From NCBI GenBank assembly GCA_001315925.1, contig BBBF01000001.1, forward strand, positions 1-64,000: 64,000 nucleotides of DNA, in the 5' to 3' direction. Numbering within the stretch: the stretch's first letter is position 1; the number at the start of each line of letters is the position of its first letter. Below, in pieces: positions 21,729 through 32,419 of this stretch. This DNA is from Thermocladium modestius JCM 10088 (GTDB taxonomy: Archaea; Thermoproteota; Thermoprotei; Thermoproteales; Thermocladiaceae). The notes below the pieces were generated by a model, which ran no database searches, was not told the DNA's origin, and saw only the letters and a list, made by a program, of their open reading frames with translations. The position numbers and the translations under genes are program-made.

Positions 21729-22721
21729 ATGAAGAAGAACGAGTTATTGATCATCGTGGTGGGAGTAATAGTGTTAGTCATGATAATAATAGGGGTATAT
21801 GCGGTTTGGTTCTCCAATGCATCTCAACGGAATCCAACCATCCATGAAAGGATAGCGTCGCTTGATCCCACTTGTACTCAATTGCTTTATTCATTAGGAT
21901 TGGGCAAGGATGTAGTCGCGATGGATGAATACTCAGTTCAATTATTGAATTATTTCAATGAAACTCCCGGAAATAATGTAACTATTTTACAATCCATATG
22001 GCCATTCCCATCGCTTGAATCCATACTGAACTCCACTCCAACCGCTATTTGCTATGATTATGGTTGGTACGGTCCCCAGCTATCCAAGCTAGCGGGCTAT
22101 AACTGGACCATTGTTATAATTAATGGGACTTCCGATTCCAATATGAGCCAGATAGATAACGATATACTCAAGGCAGGCGAGGAATTAGGGTCATACTCCA
22201 ATGCCCGTGAGGTGGTAAACGGGATAAATGCTATCTTGGCTAGCATAAATTCCACCACGGCATCTCTTTCTAGGCCGACGGTTATATATCTAGATGGGGT
22301 TAATCCCATTTACTCAGCGTCATTCAACACATTCATAGGATATGAAATAAAGGCAGCTAATGGCATAGATGTTGTGAACACCACATATCCTTGGCCTCAA
22401 CTTTCGGTGTCTCAATTCTTGTTATATAATGCGGATTATATAATTGCCTCAGATTTCATGGGGAATTGTTCAGCCACCCTTCAAGCAATACTGAGCTTGC
22501 CAGGCGTAAACTCCATTAAGGCAGTACGTGAGAACCATGTCTTCATAATAGGCAATTTGGGCCAGAGCTTGGTGGAGGAGCCAGGCCCACTTTCGGTGTA
22601 CGGCGTTAAGTTGATCGCGTATATAATACACCCTCAAGCATTTGGGGGGGTGAATCCGCCTCATTGCATAAATGCGACGTGGATAATGAATTATATAAGG
22701 CCTGAGATGAGCATTGGATGA
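21729..22721 (+). CDS. ABC importer substrate-binding protein (iron-siderophore/cobalamin type)
   Basis: The 330-residue protein begins with a membrane anchor or signal (residues 5-27, LLIIVVGVIVLVMIIIGVYA). It then shows the periplasmic-binding pattern of the Fe3+/B12 class: ERIASLDPTCTQLLYSLGLG, SLESILNSTPTAICYD, and NADYIIASDF near the C-terminal lobe. It would capture an iron chelate or corrinoid outside the cell and deliver it to the next two gene products. Several Asn-x-Ser/Thr sites fit a glycosylated surface protein. Intact frame. It overlaps the permease start by four bases. Confidence 0.8.
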   Translation: MKKNELLIIVVGVIVLVMIIIGVYAVWFSNASQRNPTIHERIASLDPTCTQLLYSLGLGKDVVAMDEYSVQLLNYFNETPGNNVTILQSIWPFPSLESILNSTPTAICYDYGWYGPQLSKLAGYNWTIVIINGTSDSNMSQIDNDILKAGEELGSYSNAREVVNGINAILASINSTTASLSRPTVIYLDGVNPIYSASFNTFIGYEIKAANGIDVVNTTYPWPQLSVSQFLLYNADYIIASDFMGNCSATLQAILSLPGVNSIKAVRENHVFIIGNLGQSLVEEPGPLSVYGVKLIAYIIHPQAFGGVNPPHCINATWIMNYIRPEMSIG

Positions 22722-23720
22722 AGGCTTTAGCGGCATCGCTGGCTATAGCGGTACTGCTCAGCATTCCGTTAAATATATTGGTGGGCACCGTCAAGATACC
22801 CATCGGAGATATATTAATGCCCAGCGGCATCTATAAAGTAATAATATTCGACATACGATTGCCGGAGGCATTGATAGGAGTCATAGTTGGATTTATATTG
22901 GGGGCTACAGGCGCTGCATTTCAAAGCGTGTTCAGAAATCCATTGGTGGATCCATTCACCATAGGCAATGCGGGCGCCGCCGTGTTGGGGGGGGCTCTTC
23001 TAGCGTATTTGATGATATTGATGCATCTATTGAGTTCATCCTTTTCATTAATAGCGATGCCCCCCCTCTTTGCATTTATCTTCGCATTGGCGACAAGCTT
23101 GGCAGTATCTTACATAGGATCACATGGGGGGCTCCCTGGGATTGATATTGGTTGGGGTAATGTTTACGCTGCTCACATCGTCATTAATAATAATAGTGGA
23201 AATATTAATATCTGAATTAAATCCATCCGCAATAGTACAGCCGCTTTATGTCCTGTACGGTGACTTAAATGGGGTCACTTGGAGTACCGTATTTATAATA
23301 ACTATCGCATCAATAATCCCTTTGTTGGCATTGATTAGCTATGGAAGGAGATTGGACTTGATGTTGTTGGGCGACGATGTGGTTCATGCAAGCGGATTAG
23401 ATCCCAATAGGACTAGGTTCATTATATTAACATTGGCATCCATACCCGTGGCAACCGCCATGGCATTCACCGGAATAATAGGATTCGTTGGATTGGTGGC
23501 TCCATATGTTGCCCGGTACGTGGAGGGTCGGGGGGGATCCCACGCTGCAGTACTTCCGATGTCGGGAATAGTTGGCGCGCTTATGCTGTCTCTCTCCAAT
23601 GCTGCATCGAGGTCCATTTCCAACTATGTAATACCAATAACGGCAGTGACGGGCATAGTGGGAATTCCATTGATAGTATTGATGCTATATAAGGGTGCAT
23701 ATAATGTCGCAAGGATATAA
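22718..23720 (+). CDS. FecCD/BtuC-family ABC permease (frame broken)
   Basis: Family features include IRLPEALIGVIVGFILGATG, AAFQSVFRNPLVDPFTIGNAGAA, and the C-terminal TGIIGFVGLVAPYVARYVEG that contacts the ATPase. About ten hydrophobic segments and about 333 residues are normal. The slip is at the six-base run 23127-23132 (SHGG-SLGLILVGV), where five G restore the frame. It overlaps the binding-protein gene by four bases and the ATPase gene by about 17, so this is one operon. Confidence 0.85.
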
Positions 23721-24452
23721 GGTGGAATTCAAGGAAGTTACAGTTGGATATAAGGGGCATCCGGTGGTGGAAAACATAACCTTCACCACCCCCCCCGGGC
23801 CAGGTCTTACGACTATATTGGGTCCGAATGGCGTTGGCAAGTCAACCTTATTGAAGGCATTAATAGGATCCTTACGTCCATGGAGTGGCACAATAACTAT
23901 AAATGGAATAAACCTAGGCATGGAAAAAGACAGATCGCTTTACTTATCGTATGCCCCCCGCCCGAGCCTCCCAACATGTTTAATATGAGGGTAGTGGAGG
24001 TGGTGATGTCCGCCAAGAAAGGAAAGAAATGGGTCTCGGAACAAGATGCTATCGAATCGCTCAGGTTCGTTGGCGCCGCGGAGCTCGCCATGAAGTATTT
24101 CGAGCAATTAAGCACTGGCCAGAAGCGGTTGGTATTGCTAGCCAGGGCGTTGGCGGTTCATTCACCCATAATAGTTATGGATGAGCCCACCGCCAATTTA
24201 GACCTAGGTAATCAAGTGAGAATACGCAGCATAATAAGGAAAGTGGCGGGCTTCTCCACGGTTATAGTAGCATCCCATGACGTGGAGCTAGCGATGGATA
24301 GCGATTTGGTGGTCGCAGTGAAAAACGGCAGAGTATTGATGAGGGGCCCGCCCTCAGAGCTCGCCCCTAAGGTTATAGCGGAGCTTTACGACATAGATGA
24401 AAGCGAACTGAGGTTTATGGCCGCCATATTTATGAAGTATAATCAAAAATAA
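23704..24452 (+). CDS. ABC importer ATP-binding protein (frame broken)
   Basis: Walker A is GPNGVGKST, the signature LSTGQKRLVLLARAL, Walker B IIVMDEPTANLD and the switch histidine IVASHDVEL. The slip falls at the C6 run 23953-23958 in the Q-loop region; one more C gives YAPPPEPPNMFNMR. About 250 residues, normal for FecE/BtuD-type proteins. ATG at 23704 is chosen because it follows the operon overlap. Confidence 0.85.
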
Positions 24453-24454
24453 GC

Positions 24455-25045
24455 TTACCAACGAGCCTTTAATGAGATCCCCCCACCACGCGTTAACTCA
24501 TCATATGAATCCATTATTTCCTTTATTATGGATGCAATCGCCAATGAATCGTCATATTGATTGCTGGTCTTTATCAGGTAGGCCTTATCCTCATTCATTT
24601 CGTGAGTGAAGGCAAAGGTATTCCTGCCTTTATTTATTATGCGTAGCCGCACCTCTTCGGGCGGCTTGTATAGATCCACGGTGATATAAGTCGTTAGGCC
24701 CTCATGATCGGTCGGAATTAGGTTGCTCACATCAATTAAGGCTATTATGCTTCTATTGGCTAGGTAATACATAATCAAGGTCTTGGGGGGGTCTCTCTCT
24801 TGATTATTATCATCGCAGTAGCCCTAACGCTTTTGCCGGGCGTATCGTAGACATATACGTCTATTATCTTAAGGTCAACCTTATAATCATTATATGCATC
24901 CATAACTGCGCGCACGAATCGAGTGGATCCATCATCGCTCGGCCTCCGAGCAATCATTTGAGAGGCGCGCAGCGATACGCGTAAAAATGCTATGCATGTA
25001 TTTACTTCTGGCCTCCTCCCGCCTGAAGGGCGGGGGGCCTTGCAT
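24455..25045 (-). CDS. Hypothetical protein, frame broken
   Basis: Best read as one locus: MQGPPPFRREEARSKYMHSI, a slip near 24945, then DGSTRFVRAVMDAYNDYKVD, VYVYDTPGKSVRATAMIIIK, a second slip at the seven-base run 24785-24791, and finally MYYLANRSIIALIDVSNLIP through a helical C-terminus. The strand-rich middle suggests a compact alpha/beta fold. I do not recognise the family. The start region is strongly palindromic (cccgcctgaagggcggg). Confidence 0.4.
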
Positions 25046-25081
25046 GATTTTTTGTAATGGCCGGGATCAAATGTTAGGTCC

Positions 25082-25860
25082 TCATTGCCTATTTTTATTT
25101 TGATCTCTTTTTCTCTCCTCAATGAATTTCCGCATTCTAGCCTTAGCTGTCTCTCCAATTGCCATTATGGCGAGTTCCTTTATTGCCCTCTCTAAGTCTT
25201 CGTATCGTCTCTCATTCAAGTATCGTTTCATGGTGGTTATGGATTCTGGATCCATCTTGCGTATCTCATCCACTATTGCTTGCACGGTTCTCATTAATTC
25301 CTCTGGGGGGAACCACGTAATCCACAAGCCCCCCCATCTTGGCCGCATCATCCGCGCTCAATTCTCTTCCTGTTATTGCTAGGTGAATTATGGACTTACC
25401 TATCGCGGAGTATCCTATGCTTATCGCTATGGGTGGTATGAGTCCTATTCTGCCTTCCGGTATGGAAAACTTGGCATTGCTTGAGGCTATAACTACATCG
25501 GCCCCCCCCAACAATAGCTCGCAGCCCCCCACCATAGGCCAAACCATTGACGACCGCTATTATGGGTTTCCTGGAGTTTAGCATTGCCTTGATTGCCTTG
25601 GACAGGTTAGCGAAGAATCTATTGCTATCCATTTTATTGGATAGGGCCAGCATTGAATTTATATCGTCTCCCGCCGAAAACGCCCGTCCAGTCCCAGTTA
25701 TCGCTATTGCAATGGAATCGTCGCGTTGCGATTCCTCTATGTAATCGTTGAGGAGAATCCATGATTCTTCATCAATGGCATTCAACTTATCAGGCCTATT
25801 GAATATTATCCACGATAGATCTCCCTCATGCCTATATAATACTTTTTTATTTACATTCAT
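25082..25860 (-). CDS. Enoyl-CoA hydratase/isomerase (crotonase) family protein, frame broken
   Basis: Features are IIFNRPDKLNAIDEESW, the oxyanion-hole segment AITGTGRAFSAGDDINSM, PIIAVVNGLAYGGG(C)ELLLG, SIPEGRIGLIPPIA and GRELSADDAAKMGGLVDYVV. The glutamates used by hydratases lie in (C)ELLLG- and PEG-type positions, so either hydratase or isomerase activity is possible. Slips are at six-base runs near 25526 (GGGCELLLG) and 25303 (VVPPEELMRTV); five bases restore both. The product is about 258 residues. It could act in fatty-acid or amino-acid CoA-ester metabolism. Confidence 0.75.
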
Positions 25861-26125
25861 GTATAATATGAATAAAATAATTAATTTTTATGCATTATTC
25901 CATTAGAAATATCAATAATATTTCTATTATTTTATTCAATTGTCCACATTCAATTATATTAGTTAGAGTAGAGTCTCGAATTTATCTAGTTAAATCCTAA
26001 TGACGTCATTAATGGAAAAATGTGCCATAAGTTCCCTCATTTAGGAGGATTACAATGATTCGCTGTTGGTTGACCATTGAATTTTTAAGCCCCCCCTTCG
26101 CCGATCCGTAGATAGGCGAGCCAGT

Positions 26126-27352
26126 TTGATAAATGTGGATCTTTTATTGATAGCCATTGCAATGATAATATTGATTGGCTACTTGGGTGATGCATTATTC
26201 AGGGCAACTCGCATACCGGAGATATTGATATTGATGTTCATCGGAATATTGTTAGTTCCAATAGGTCACTTAATTCCAATAAGGTACGTTGAGGTGCTGA
26301 GGCTTTTCGCGCCACTCTTTGGAAGCATTGCATTAGTCATTATAATGTTCGATGGAGGGAGGAGAATAGATTTCAGTTCATTAACTGCGAGCGCGTTGGG
26401 ATTATTTCTGGGCTTACTGGATATAATAATACCAATGGTAATAATAGCATTTTTGATGAATTTTCTATTTGATTGGCCATATGTGTATGGGGCATTGTTG
26501 GGTACCATAGTGGGGGGGGAAACCACATCCATAGTAATAGTCCCCCCCGTAGCAGCCAGGATGAAGATACCAAGCGATTTATACAATCTGGCTGTGACTG
26601 AAGCGACTTTCAATTCAGTGGTGGAGATATTGATATTTTATCTATTGCTAGTATTTGCGACCGGGGCATCATCCTTCTCGCCTCAATCATATGCTAAGTA
26701 TGTCGTCGATTACCTAAGCGTGGCGGTATTCATGGGATTATTGATGGGTTTTCTCTGGCTTTTCATTTTGAATATATTGAAGGGAACCCGGGGATACGTG
26801 GCTACGATAGGCATTGCGTTCCTGTTGTATGGGGGGGTGGTGGATTACTTGGGTGGAGCGGCCGTCGTGGCCATATTGATCTTTGCAATGATAATAGGAA
26901 ATTACAGATCCATAGGTCAGCACTTGAATCTCTTCATTGATATACGCGAGAAAGACATGGAAATAGTGGAGGGAGAATTGGAATTCATAGTGCGCACGTT
27001 CTTCTTCGTATTCATAGGAATGATAGCATTGATATCAATAACTTATTTAATATATTCAATTTTAATAACAGCGGTTCTGTTGTTGATCAGGTATGCGGAG
27101 GTCATGCCGTTGGTGAAGAAAGAATATAGAGGATTTGTATGGTCGCTGATGCCCAGGGGATTAACTGTCGCGGTGTTGGCCAGCATACTGTACTCAATTG
27201 GAGGCACTTACTTCAATGATATATTCTATTTATCATTTATGGTAATAATAATAACCAATATAATAGCCAGCATAGCCATAAGCTACTCGGCCCATGCATT
27301 GGAGACTACCTTAAAGGTTGATGAAGGAAATGGAAATAGCGGCACCAACTGA
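26126..27352 (+). CDS. NhaP-type sodium/proton antiporter (CPA1)
   Basis: The 408-residue membrane protein has about 12 hydrophobic segments. It starts LLIAIAMIILIGYLGDALFR and carries family features ALVIIMFDGGRRIDF, GALLGTIVGGETTSIVIVPP and AVTEATFNSVVEILIFYLL, then RTFFFVFIGMIA and LMPRGLTVAVLAS. It should exchange sodium or potassium for protons across the cytoplasmic membrane. Seven-base runs are in frame at IVGGETTS, IVPPVAAR and LYGGVVDYLGG. The start is TTG at 26126 or GTG at 26135; a TATA-like element lies about 35 nt upstream. The frame is intact. Confidence 0.8.
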   Translation: MINVDLLLIAIAMIILIGYLGDALFRATRIPEILILMFIGILLVPIGHLIPIRYVEVLRLFAPLFGSIALVIIMFDGGRRIDFSSLTASALGLFLGLLDIIIPMVIIAFLMNFLFDWPYVYGALLGTIVGGETTSIVIVPPVAARMKIPSDLYNLAVTEATFNSVVEILIFYLLLVFATGASSFSPQSYAKYVVDYLSVAVFMGLLMGFLWLFILNILKGTRGYVATIGIAFLLYGGVVDYLGGAAVVAILIFAMIIGNYRSIGQHLNLFIDIREKDMEIVEGELEFIVRTFFFVFIGMIALISITYLIYSILITAVLLLIRYAEVMPLVKKEYRGFVWSLMPRGLTVAVLASILYSIGGTYFNDIFYLSFMVIIITNIIASIAISYSAHALETTLKVDEGNGNSGTN

Positions 27353-27456
27353 GCTTGTTAGCGAGATTAATTGGTCTACCCATCCCTTCGGGCAGATTCG
27401 TGGTTCGTGGGCTGGGTCTTCCGCTGCTCAAGAAAATAAAAGCCATAAACCATTAT

Positions 27457-28011
27457 TCAATATCTCGTATACATCCAAAAATCCATCGTACAAGCTAATA
27501 TTGCTAAGGATATAGAAATGGAAGATAAATATGAAACGTAGGCATACATCACATTTGATATGATGGTCATGATTATTGAGATTACAGCGTCGATGCTCCA
27601 TAAAATCCTCGATACCTTATTCGCCGCTATGCTTGCCAGAGTTATGTAGGTGCCTATCTCAGTAATCATGATCACGATGAGGAACATCTCAGCTATTATA
27701 TATTGGCCCAGCAAAAAGGATAGTAATTCTCCAACCAATGCAGCAGAGAATGAAATTGGAATCATCCCTCTTAAAAACCACGATTTAATTAATGCAATGC
27801 CCAGATAAGCATACAATGTTAATGTCATTATGTACGAGATGATGCCAGCTGCCATTAAATTGCTGGGTATGTATAACATGAAATAAGGCAGAGGCAAGCC
27901 AGTGCTAATGGTTAGATAGCCGCTTATTAGATACCAAAGCATTACCATGAAGTTAACCACTACGAAAGCGACATAAAACCACGAAATGTTACGGAGCATC
28001 TCATGGCGCAT
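27457..28011 (-). CDS. Hypothetical membrane protein, five to six segments
   Basis: This 184-residue protein is almost entirely hydrophobic helices with short loops. There is no signature I recognise. ATG at 28011 fits a TATA-like cctataaaaaa about 27 nt upstream. The intact frame contains no G/C run of six or more. Confidence 0.5.
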   Translation of the reverse strand: MRHEMLRNISWFYVAFVVVNFMVMLWYLISGYLTISTGLPLPYFMLYIPSNLMAAGIISYIMTLTLYAYLGIALIKSWFLRGMIPISFSAALVGELLSFLLGQYIIAEMFLIVIMITEIGTYITLASIAANKVSRILWSIDAVISIIMTIISNVMYAYVSYLSSISISLAILACTMDFWMYTRY

Positions 28012-28151
28012 AGCTATAGGATTAGCTTGATTTTTTATAGGTTTCCACTAGAGAGAAGATAATCATGTCGTCTTCAATGTATTTGCAACATTTTGAAGAG
28101 CTCGTTAGACGGACAAAGATAAAAAGGCACTCATAACACCGTTTCCGATCC

Positions 28152-29247
28152 ATGTTGAAGGCCATAGTAGTTGGAGGCGGAATAGCTGGGTCGTTTGTTT
28201 CGCATTTTCTAAATAGGGCTGGGGGGGTAAACGTGACCATGATAACGGGAAAGGTCTCTTACCCATCGATTGGCTTGATACATTCCATGCTTCTTCGCTT
28301 TGATAGCGATATGAAGTTGGCTAAAAGAACACTTGAGATATATAAGTCATTAGGCAAGTGTTGTGGTTGGACATTGAGGGAATATCCGGCATATACTTTC
28401 ATCGGCGATGATGTGGATAGAAAAAGATACATAGAGCTTTGGTCCTCATATGGTTCCCCCATCCAAGGAGATAACCATTAATGAGGCATCCCAATTAATT
28501 GGGGGGGTGAAACTGATGGAAGGTGGTCGCGTAATATTATCCGTCGATAGATTGGTGAACATAGCGGGCATAATTAGGCACATCCGGTCTGGAATCAAGG
28601 TAGAGAATGGATTTGCCGCTCTACGGTCTGATTCCAATGGATTTGCCGTCTCTGTAAACGGAACTGAATACCGTGGGGATGTGGTGATCATGGCAGCTGG
28701 CGCGATTAACGGTACATTGCTCAAAAGGGCTGGGATCAAGATTCCCCTTAAATCATATGGATGCAGGGCATTGCTATTCCTCGTCGGATCCAGGCTGGAC
28801 AACGTGATAATATACGATTATGTAAATCATTTCTATATGAGGCCTGCCATGCCTCTGATGGCATCGATAGGAGACGAGGAATCGCCCATAGTAGACCCAT
28901 TGAATATGCCCAAGTTAATAGATAACGCATTCGTGGATTCAATGAAGAAAAGCTTCCGAGCTAGATTCGGGCGAACTCCGATTAATTTGGTTGGAAGGCA
29001 AGGTGCATGCGAATCATCTCCTGATATGTTCCCAATAATCGGCGAGGTTAGGCCTGGACTCTATGTGGTAGGTGCATTCAACGGCTACGGCGCAGAGGTG
29101 GGGCCAGCATTGGCTGAAGCATTAGCGGATATAATATTGAACAGAAAAACTAGAATCGATGCGAGTAGGTATTTAGTGAATAGATATTTGGGCGCGCCTA
29201 TTTCGGATGATTGGGAAATAGGGCATGAGCCTCACGAAATTCTTTAA
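28152..29247 (+). CDS. FAD-dependent oxidoreductase (DAO-like), frame broken
   Basis: The N-terminal dinucleotide-binding motif AIVVGGGIAGSFVSHFLNRA and the C-terminal GLYVVGAFNGYGAEVGPALA fit the glycine oxidase/D-amino-acid oxidase superfamily. SDSNGFAVSVNGTEYRGDVV followed by IMAAGA is the typical middle segment. About 365 residues. The slip is at a C5 run near 28456 (SSYGSP-SKEITINEA). An in-frame seven-base run at 28220-28226 encodes AGGVNV. The substrate cannot be assigned; an amine or hydroxy acid is likely. Confidence 0.65.
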
Positions 29248-29248
29248 A

Positions 29249-30094
29249 TTAACTCCTTCTCTTGCCGCCTCTAGCCTTATAACGTCCTTTTCTATGTTCA
29301 TTGTATTCGACCAAGTTGTCTAGAGTACCCAAGAAAGTCATGTCAGTCAAATATATTTCAATATTCTTTGGCATCCTCCATGGTTCCATATATTTTAGAA
29401 TGGTGTTAAATCCTGGCTCTGCCGCCAATGATGATGATACATCCATGCCTATAGTTAATGGATTGAAGGTGGGCATCACTATAACGGTTACCTTGCCCTT
29501 GCCTACATTTTTAGAATACATCTTATTGGCGATGCGTTTCTTATCAAGCTCCATTCTAACCATAACTGGCCTCCTCATTATGTACCCCCCCGTTGAGTCT
29601 TGCATGCTTATGGCCGGATGTGTGTGTCCCATCACAATTACGTCGCTCTTGACAAAGTCCTCCTCCCTCGGCTTGCTATTACCATGAAGCAACAAGACGT
29701 TCTTCGTTCCCTCAATCACAATGCCCCTGCTATCCGTGTACGTCAAGTTCGGCAGTCCTAAGTCATTAATTATCTTGTCAAGCCCTCCGTCATGGTTTCC
29801 CAAAATAACAAGGACGTTATCAAATTCCTTGGATAGGCCTGTTAGGAATTGCTTGGTCTCCTTTGTGGATTCGAGGGGGGGTAATGGCAGCTCATGCTTT
29901 AGGTCTCCAAGTATCGCCACGTTGTTGGCTCCCTCCGCATCTGCGGTCTTCTTTATCTCATCTAGGATCCTCTGCGTTTGGGAGGGAACCATAATGCCCT
30001 TGGCTGCCATCTCTATCTCCAATCCAACATGCGTATCGGCCGCCAGCACCCACTTCCGTCCACCAATGGTAACCGTTATTCCCCTCGAATCCAT
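29249..30094 (-). CDS. Metallophosphoesterase of the ICC-like (COG1407) group
   Basis: The 281-residue protein has all calcineurin-like metal motifs: ADTHVGLE, ILGDLKHE, VILGNHDGGLD, LLLHGN and VMGHTHPA. It resembles archaeal ICC-type phosphoesterases often found near DNA repair genes, but none is adjacent here. A basic tail (RKGRYKARGGKRRS) may bind nucleic acid. Intact frame. A run of seven C encodes Pro-Pro in ELPLPPLEST. The family is clear; the substrate is unknown. Confidence 0.75.
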   Translation of the reverse strand: MDSRGITVTIGGRKWVLAADTHVGLEIEMAAKGIMVPSQTQRILDEIKKTADAEGANNVAILGDLKHELPLPPLESTKETKQFLTGLSKEFDNVLVILGNHDGGLDKIINDLGLPNLTYTDSRGIVIEGTKNVLLLHGNSKPREEDFVKSDVIVMGHTHPAISMQDSTGGYIMRRPVMVRMELDKKRIANKMYSKNVGKGKVTVIVMPTFNPLTIGMDVSSSLAAEPGFNTILKYMEPWRMPKNIEIYLTDMTFLGTLDNLVEYNEHRKGRYKARGGKRRS

Positions 30095-30233
30095 TGTTGC
30101 ATCGCTTGCAGGTTTAAATTAAATCCCTTTCCTCTGTGGTAGGTTCGATTTTCGTGCTTAAATAGAGAGAAAACAGATGCAATTAATGCAAAATTGGAAA
30201 CATTATTAATCTATTGTTGTAACCAGGAAATAC

Positions 30234-30875
30234 ATGAGTCAGCAACTTCAGTTAGGAAAACCAGCACCCGATTTCTGCGCCGACACAACTCAAGGACAGG
30301 TATGCCTTAAGGATCTAAGAGGCAAATGGGTCCTCTTCTTCAGCCATCCAGGCGACTTCACGCCTATATGCACCACGGAGTTCGTGGAGTTCGCGAAGAG
30401 GTATCAGGACTTCTCCAAGCGCGGCGTTTTCCTGATAGGCCTCTCCATAGATACGGTGTTCAGCCACATATCGTGGACTCGCAATATAAAGGAGAAATTC
30501 GGAGTAGATATACCATTTCCCATAATAGGCGATCCCGAGGGAAAGGTGGCCAGGGCATTTGGAATGATACCTGAAGGCAAGCGAGAGACCGTTAGGGCGG
30601 TCCTTCTAATAGACCCCCCCGACGGCAATATAGCGTGGATGGCATATTATCCATATACAAATGGAAGGAACATAGATGAGATAATTAGGGTAATAGATGC
30701 TATACAGACCACGTATAAATACGGGGGGGTATCCACGCCGGCCAACTGGAGACCAGGGGATCCCGTTGTGATTCCCGCACCCAAGACAAAGGAGGAAGTG
30801 GAGGCTCGGTTGAAGGATCCATCAGTTGAATGCAAGGATTGGTACATCTGCTTTAAGAGAATGGAAATAAAGTGA
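30234..30875 (+). CDS. Peroxiredoxin (Prx6/archaeal thioredoxin peroxidase type)
   Basis: The peroxidatic cysteine is C46 in HPGDFTPICTTE. Two C-terminal cysteines (VECKDWYICFKR) match the archaeal 2-Cys arrangement of this class. A later arginine in GKRETVRAVLLID completes the active site. It reduces hydrogen peroxide and organic peroxides. Length of 213 is normal and the frame intact. LIDPPDGN and KYGGVSTPANW each have one residue more than I expect for the family (DPxG and KxGVATPANW), both at exact seven-base runs. Confidence 0.88.
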   Translation: MSQQLQLGKPAPDFCADTTQGQVCLKDLRGKWVLFFSHPGDFTPICTTEFVEFAKRYQDFSKRGVFLIGLSIDTVFSHISWTRNIKEKFGVDIPFPIIGDPEGKVARAFGMIPEGKRETVRAVLLIDPPDGNIAWMAYYPYTNGRNIDEIIRVIDAIQTTYKYGGVSTPANWRPGDPVVIPAPKTKEEVEARLKDPSVECKDWYICFKRMEIK

Positions 30876-30995
30876 CCCAAGTTCTGTGAGGGCATCGGGT
30901 TAAAATCGGTCTTTTATCTTCAATTTATTTATTGAATTCTAGTTCTTATGTGCAAAATCTTCCAAGGCACACCAAATAAATGCATTTATGCTGTC

Positions 30996-31760
30996 TTATA
31001 ATAATTGGTGGCCAACATCGTCTATGGCCTTTGATATTCCATATATCGATGCGCCGCTTATGGCCAACGTAAGTTCGCTCGCTATGTTGAATTCCTGCAA
31101 TTGACTTCCATAGGAGTAGGCGCCGGTCAATATCTGCTCTATATCCCTTGCCACGTTGGCAAAGCTTATGTTTATTGATATATATGATGCCCATGATGCG
31201 AGGAGCGTGGTGGATATGGGCAGTGTTATTGCAATGGCCAGCAATATGCCTCCCCCCCAGGTCCTTGTTTGCCTCAATATCACTAAGTTAAATCCAAGCC
31301 CAGCCAGCTCCGGCGAGTATTCGCCTATCCTTGATAGAACGTAGAAAAGCCATGCATTTGATAGCGCTAATTGGGCCATCCATTGAAAATACTGCGTAGA
31401 TTGGCTCAGGTATACTCCCAGGGGGCGACGTCACTATTGCTGCGTCCAGGGCTATTATGCTCAAGTAGAGTCCCTCCAGCGTGCTAGATATGGATGTGAA
31501 AAGCGAATTGAAGATGATGACAGGATCACTTATGCTTCGTATTCCCAGGGAGGCAGCTATTGCCCCCACATATAGTACCTAGTTTGGCGTATATGACATA
31601 AAAGACGACTAGCAGGACGACGCCATATATTGTATTATAAAGGTGCTCCTCCCCCCTCCCTGCGTTGCTGTAGGCTTCCCATATTCATCTTGATTAACCC
31701 ATACCCCGCCTGCAGGGAAATCGATGCGTATATTATGCTCCAGTTTAGGTATGGAATCAT
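30996..31760 (-). CDS. Hypothetical membrane protein, multiply frame broken
   Basis: Joined reading: MIPYLNWSIIYASISLQAGY, then YNTIYGVVLLVVFYVIYAKL, YVGAIAASLGIRSISDPVII, and finally SNAWLFYVLSRIGEYSPELA and GGGILLAIAITLPIS. At least three slips are needed (near 31660, 31575 and 31375). It has several membrane helices and about 255 residues. I do not recognise the family. The number of slips leaves open a true pseudogene. Confidence 0.4.
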
Positions 31761-31830
31761 TAGATCATGGTAAATTTAATGGAAGAAAAGCTTTATCGTG
31801 TATTGGTTCCCATAAAAGGCAAGGAATATA

Positions 31831-32100
31831 ATGGTAAATGCGCGTTTATGCAAGTTGCCCCCGAGCAGTGAGGGTGAGCCTAATGATTTCCCGACGCGAG
31901 TTGGGGATGATAGAAACGGCAATGCCGGATAGGTGGGGGGAACCGTGAAGGGCAGCGCGAACGATATTGAGAGGAAGCTGAACGAAAGCATATCTAGGCT
32001 TGAGGTGGATATGGAGGAACTTCGATACGAGATTAGCGATGATTTAAGCAGCACAAGATTGACAGCTGAAAAAGCGATGATTAAATCGAATGAGCCATAA
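31831..32100 (+). CDS. Small coiled-coil protein with an in-frame TAG
   Basis: An ATG at 31831 opens a frame (MVNARLCKLPPSSEGEPNDF) stopped by TAG at 31930-31932. A GTG at 31933 continues in the same frame to 32100 as a charged coiled coil (IERKLNESISRLEVDMEELR). Either the second part is the gene, starting at 31933 or 31945, or sequence error created the stop. Its taATG junction with the next gene suggests an operon. Confidence 0.35.
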
Positions 32101-32339
32101 TGGCCGTGAAGGAATTGGAGGCAGAGCTGGGCACAATAATTGAATTGATAAAACCAAGGAAAAATGAAAAGCGACGGATCGCCGTTATATCAAGGCTATT
32201 GCTTCTGGCATCCTCGGCTGCGATGGCCGTCCTATCCCATCAATGGTTAATAGCTGCATTATGCATTACGTGCTTGGCCCTCCAAACCTCCCAATCCGAG
32301 AGGCTTCCCACTCAATGGGGGGGAGTTGGCCATCGATGA
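32100..32339 (+). CDS. Small membrane protein
   Basis: A charged N-terminal helix (AVKELEAELGTIIELIKPRK) is followed by a two-helix membrane hairpin (SRLLLLASSAAMAVLSHQW, LIAALCITCLALQ). At the seven-base run 32319-32325 the given frame ends soon after. With one base more or two fewer it would continue to an acidic tail (ELAIDEADEPKNGQGGPSS). With the preceding coiled-coil gene it forms a two-gene unit of unknown role. Confidence 0.4.
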   Translation: MAVKELEAELGTIIELIKPRKNEKRRIAVISRLLLLASSAAMAVLSHQWLIAALCITCLALQTSQSERLPTQWGGVGHR

Positions 32340-32419
32340 AGCCGATGAGCCCAAGAATGGCCAAGGAGGACCGAGCAGTCCAAGCCAGGTGATTTAAAGA
32401 GCCCCCCCTAGGCTGATTA

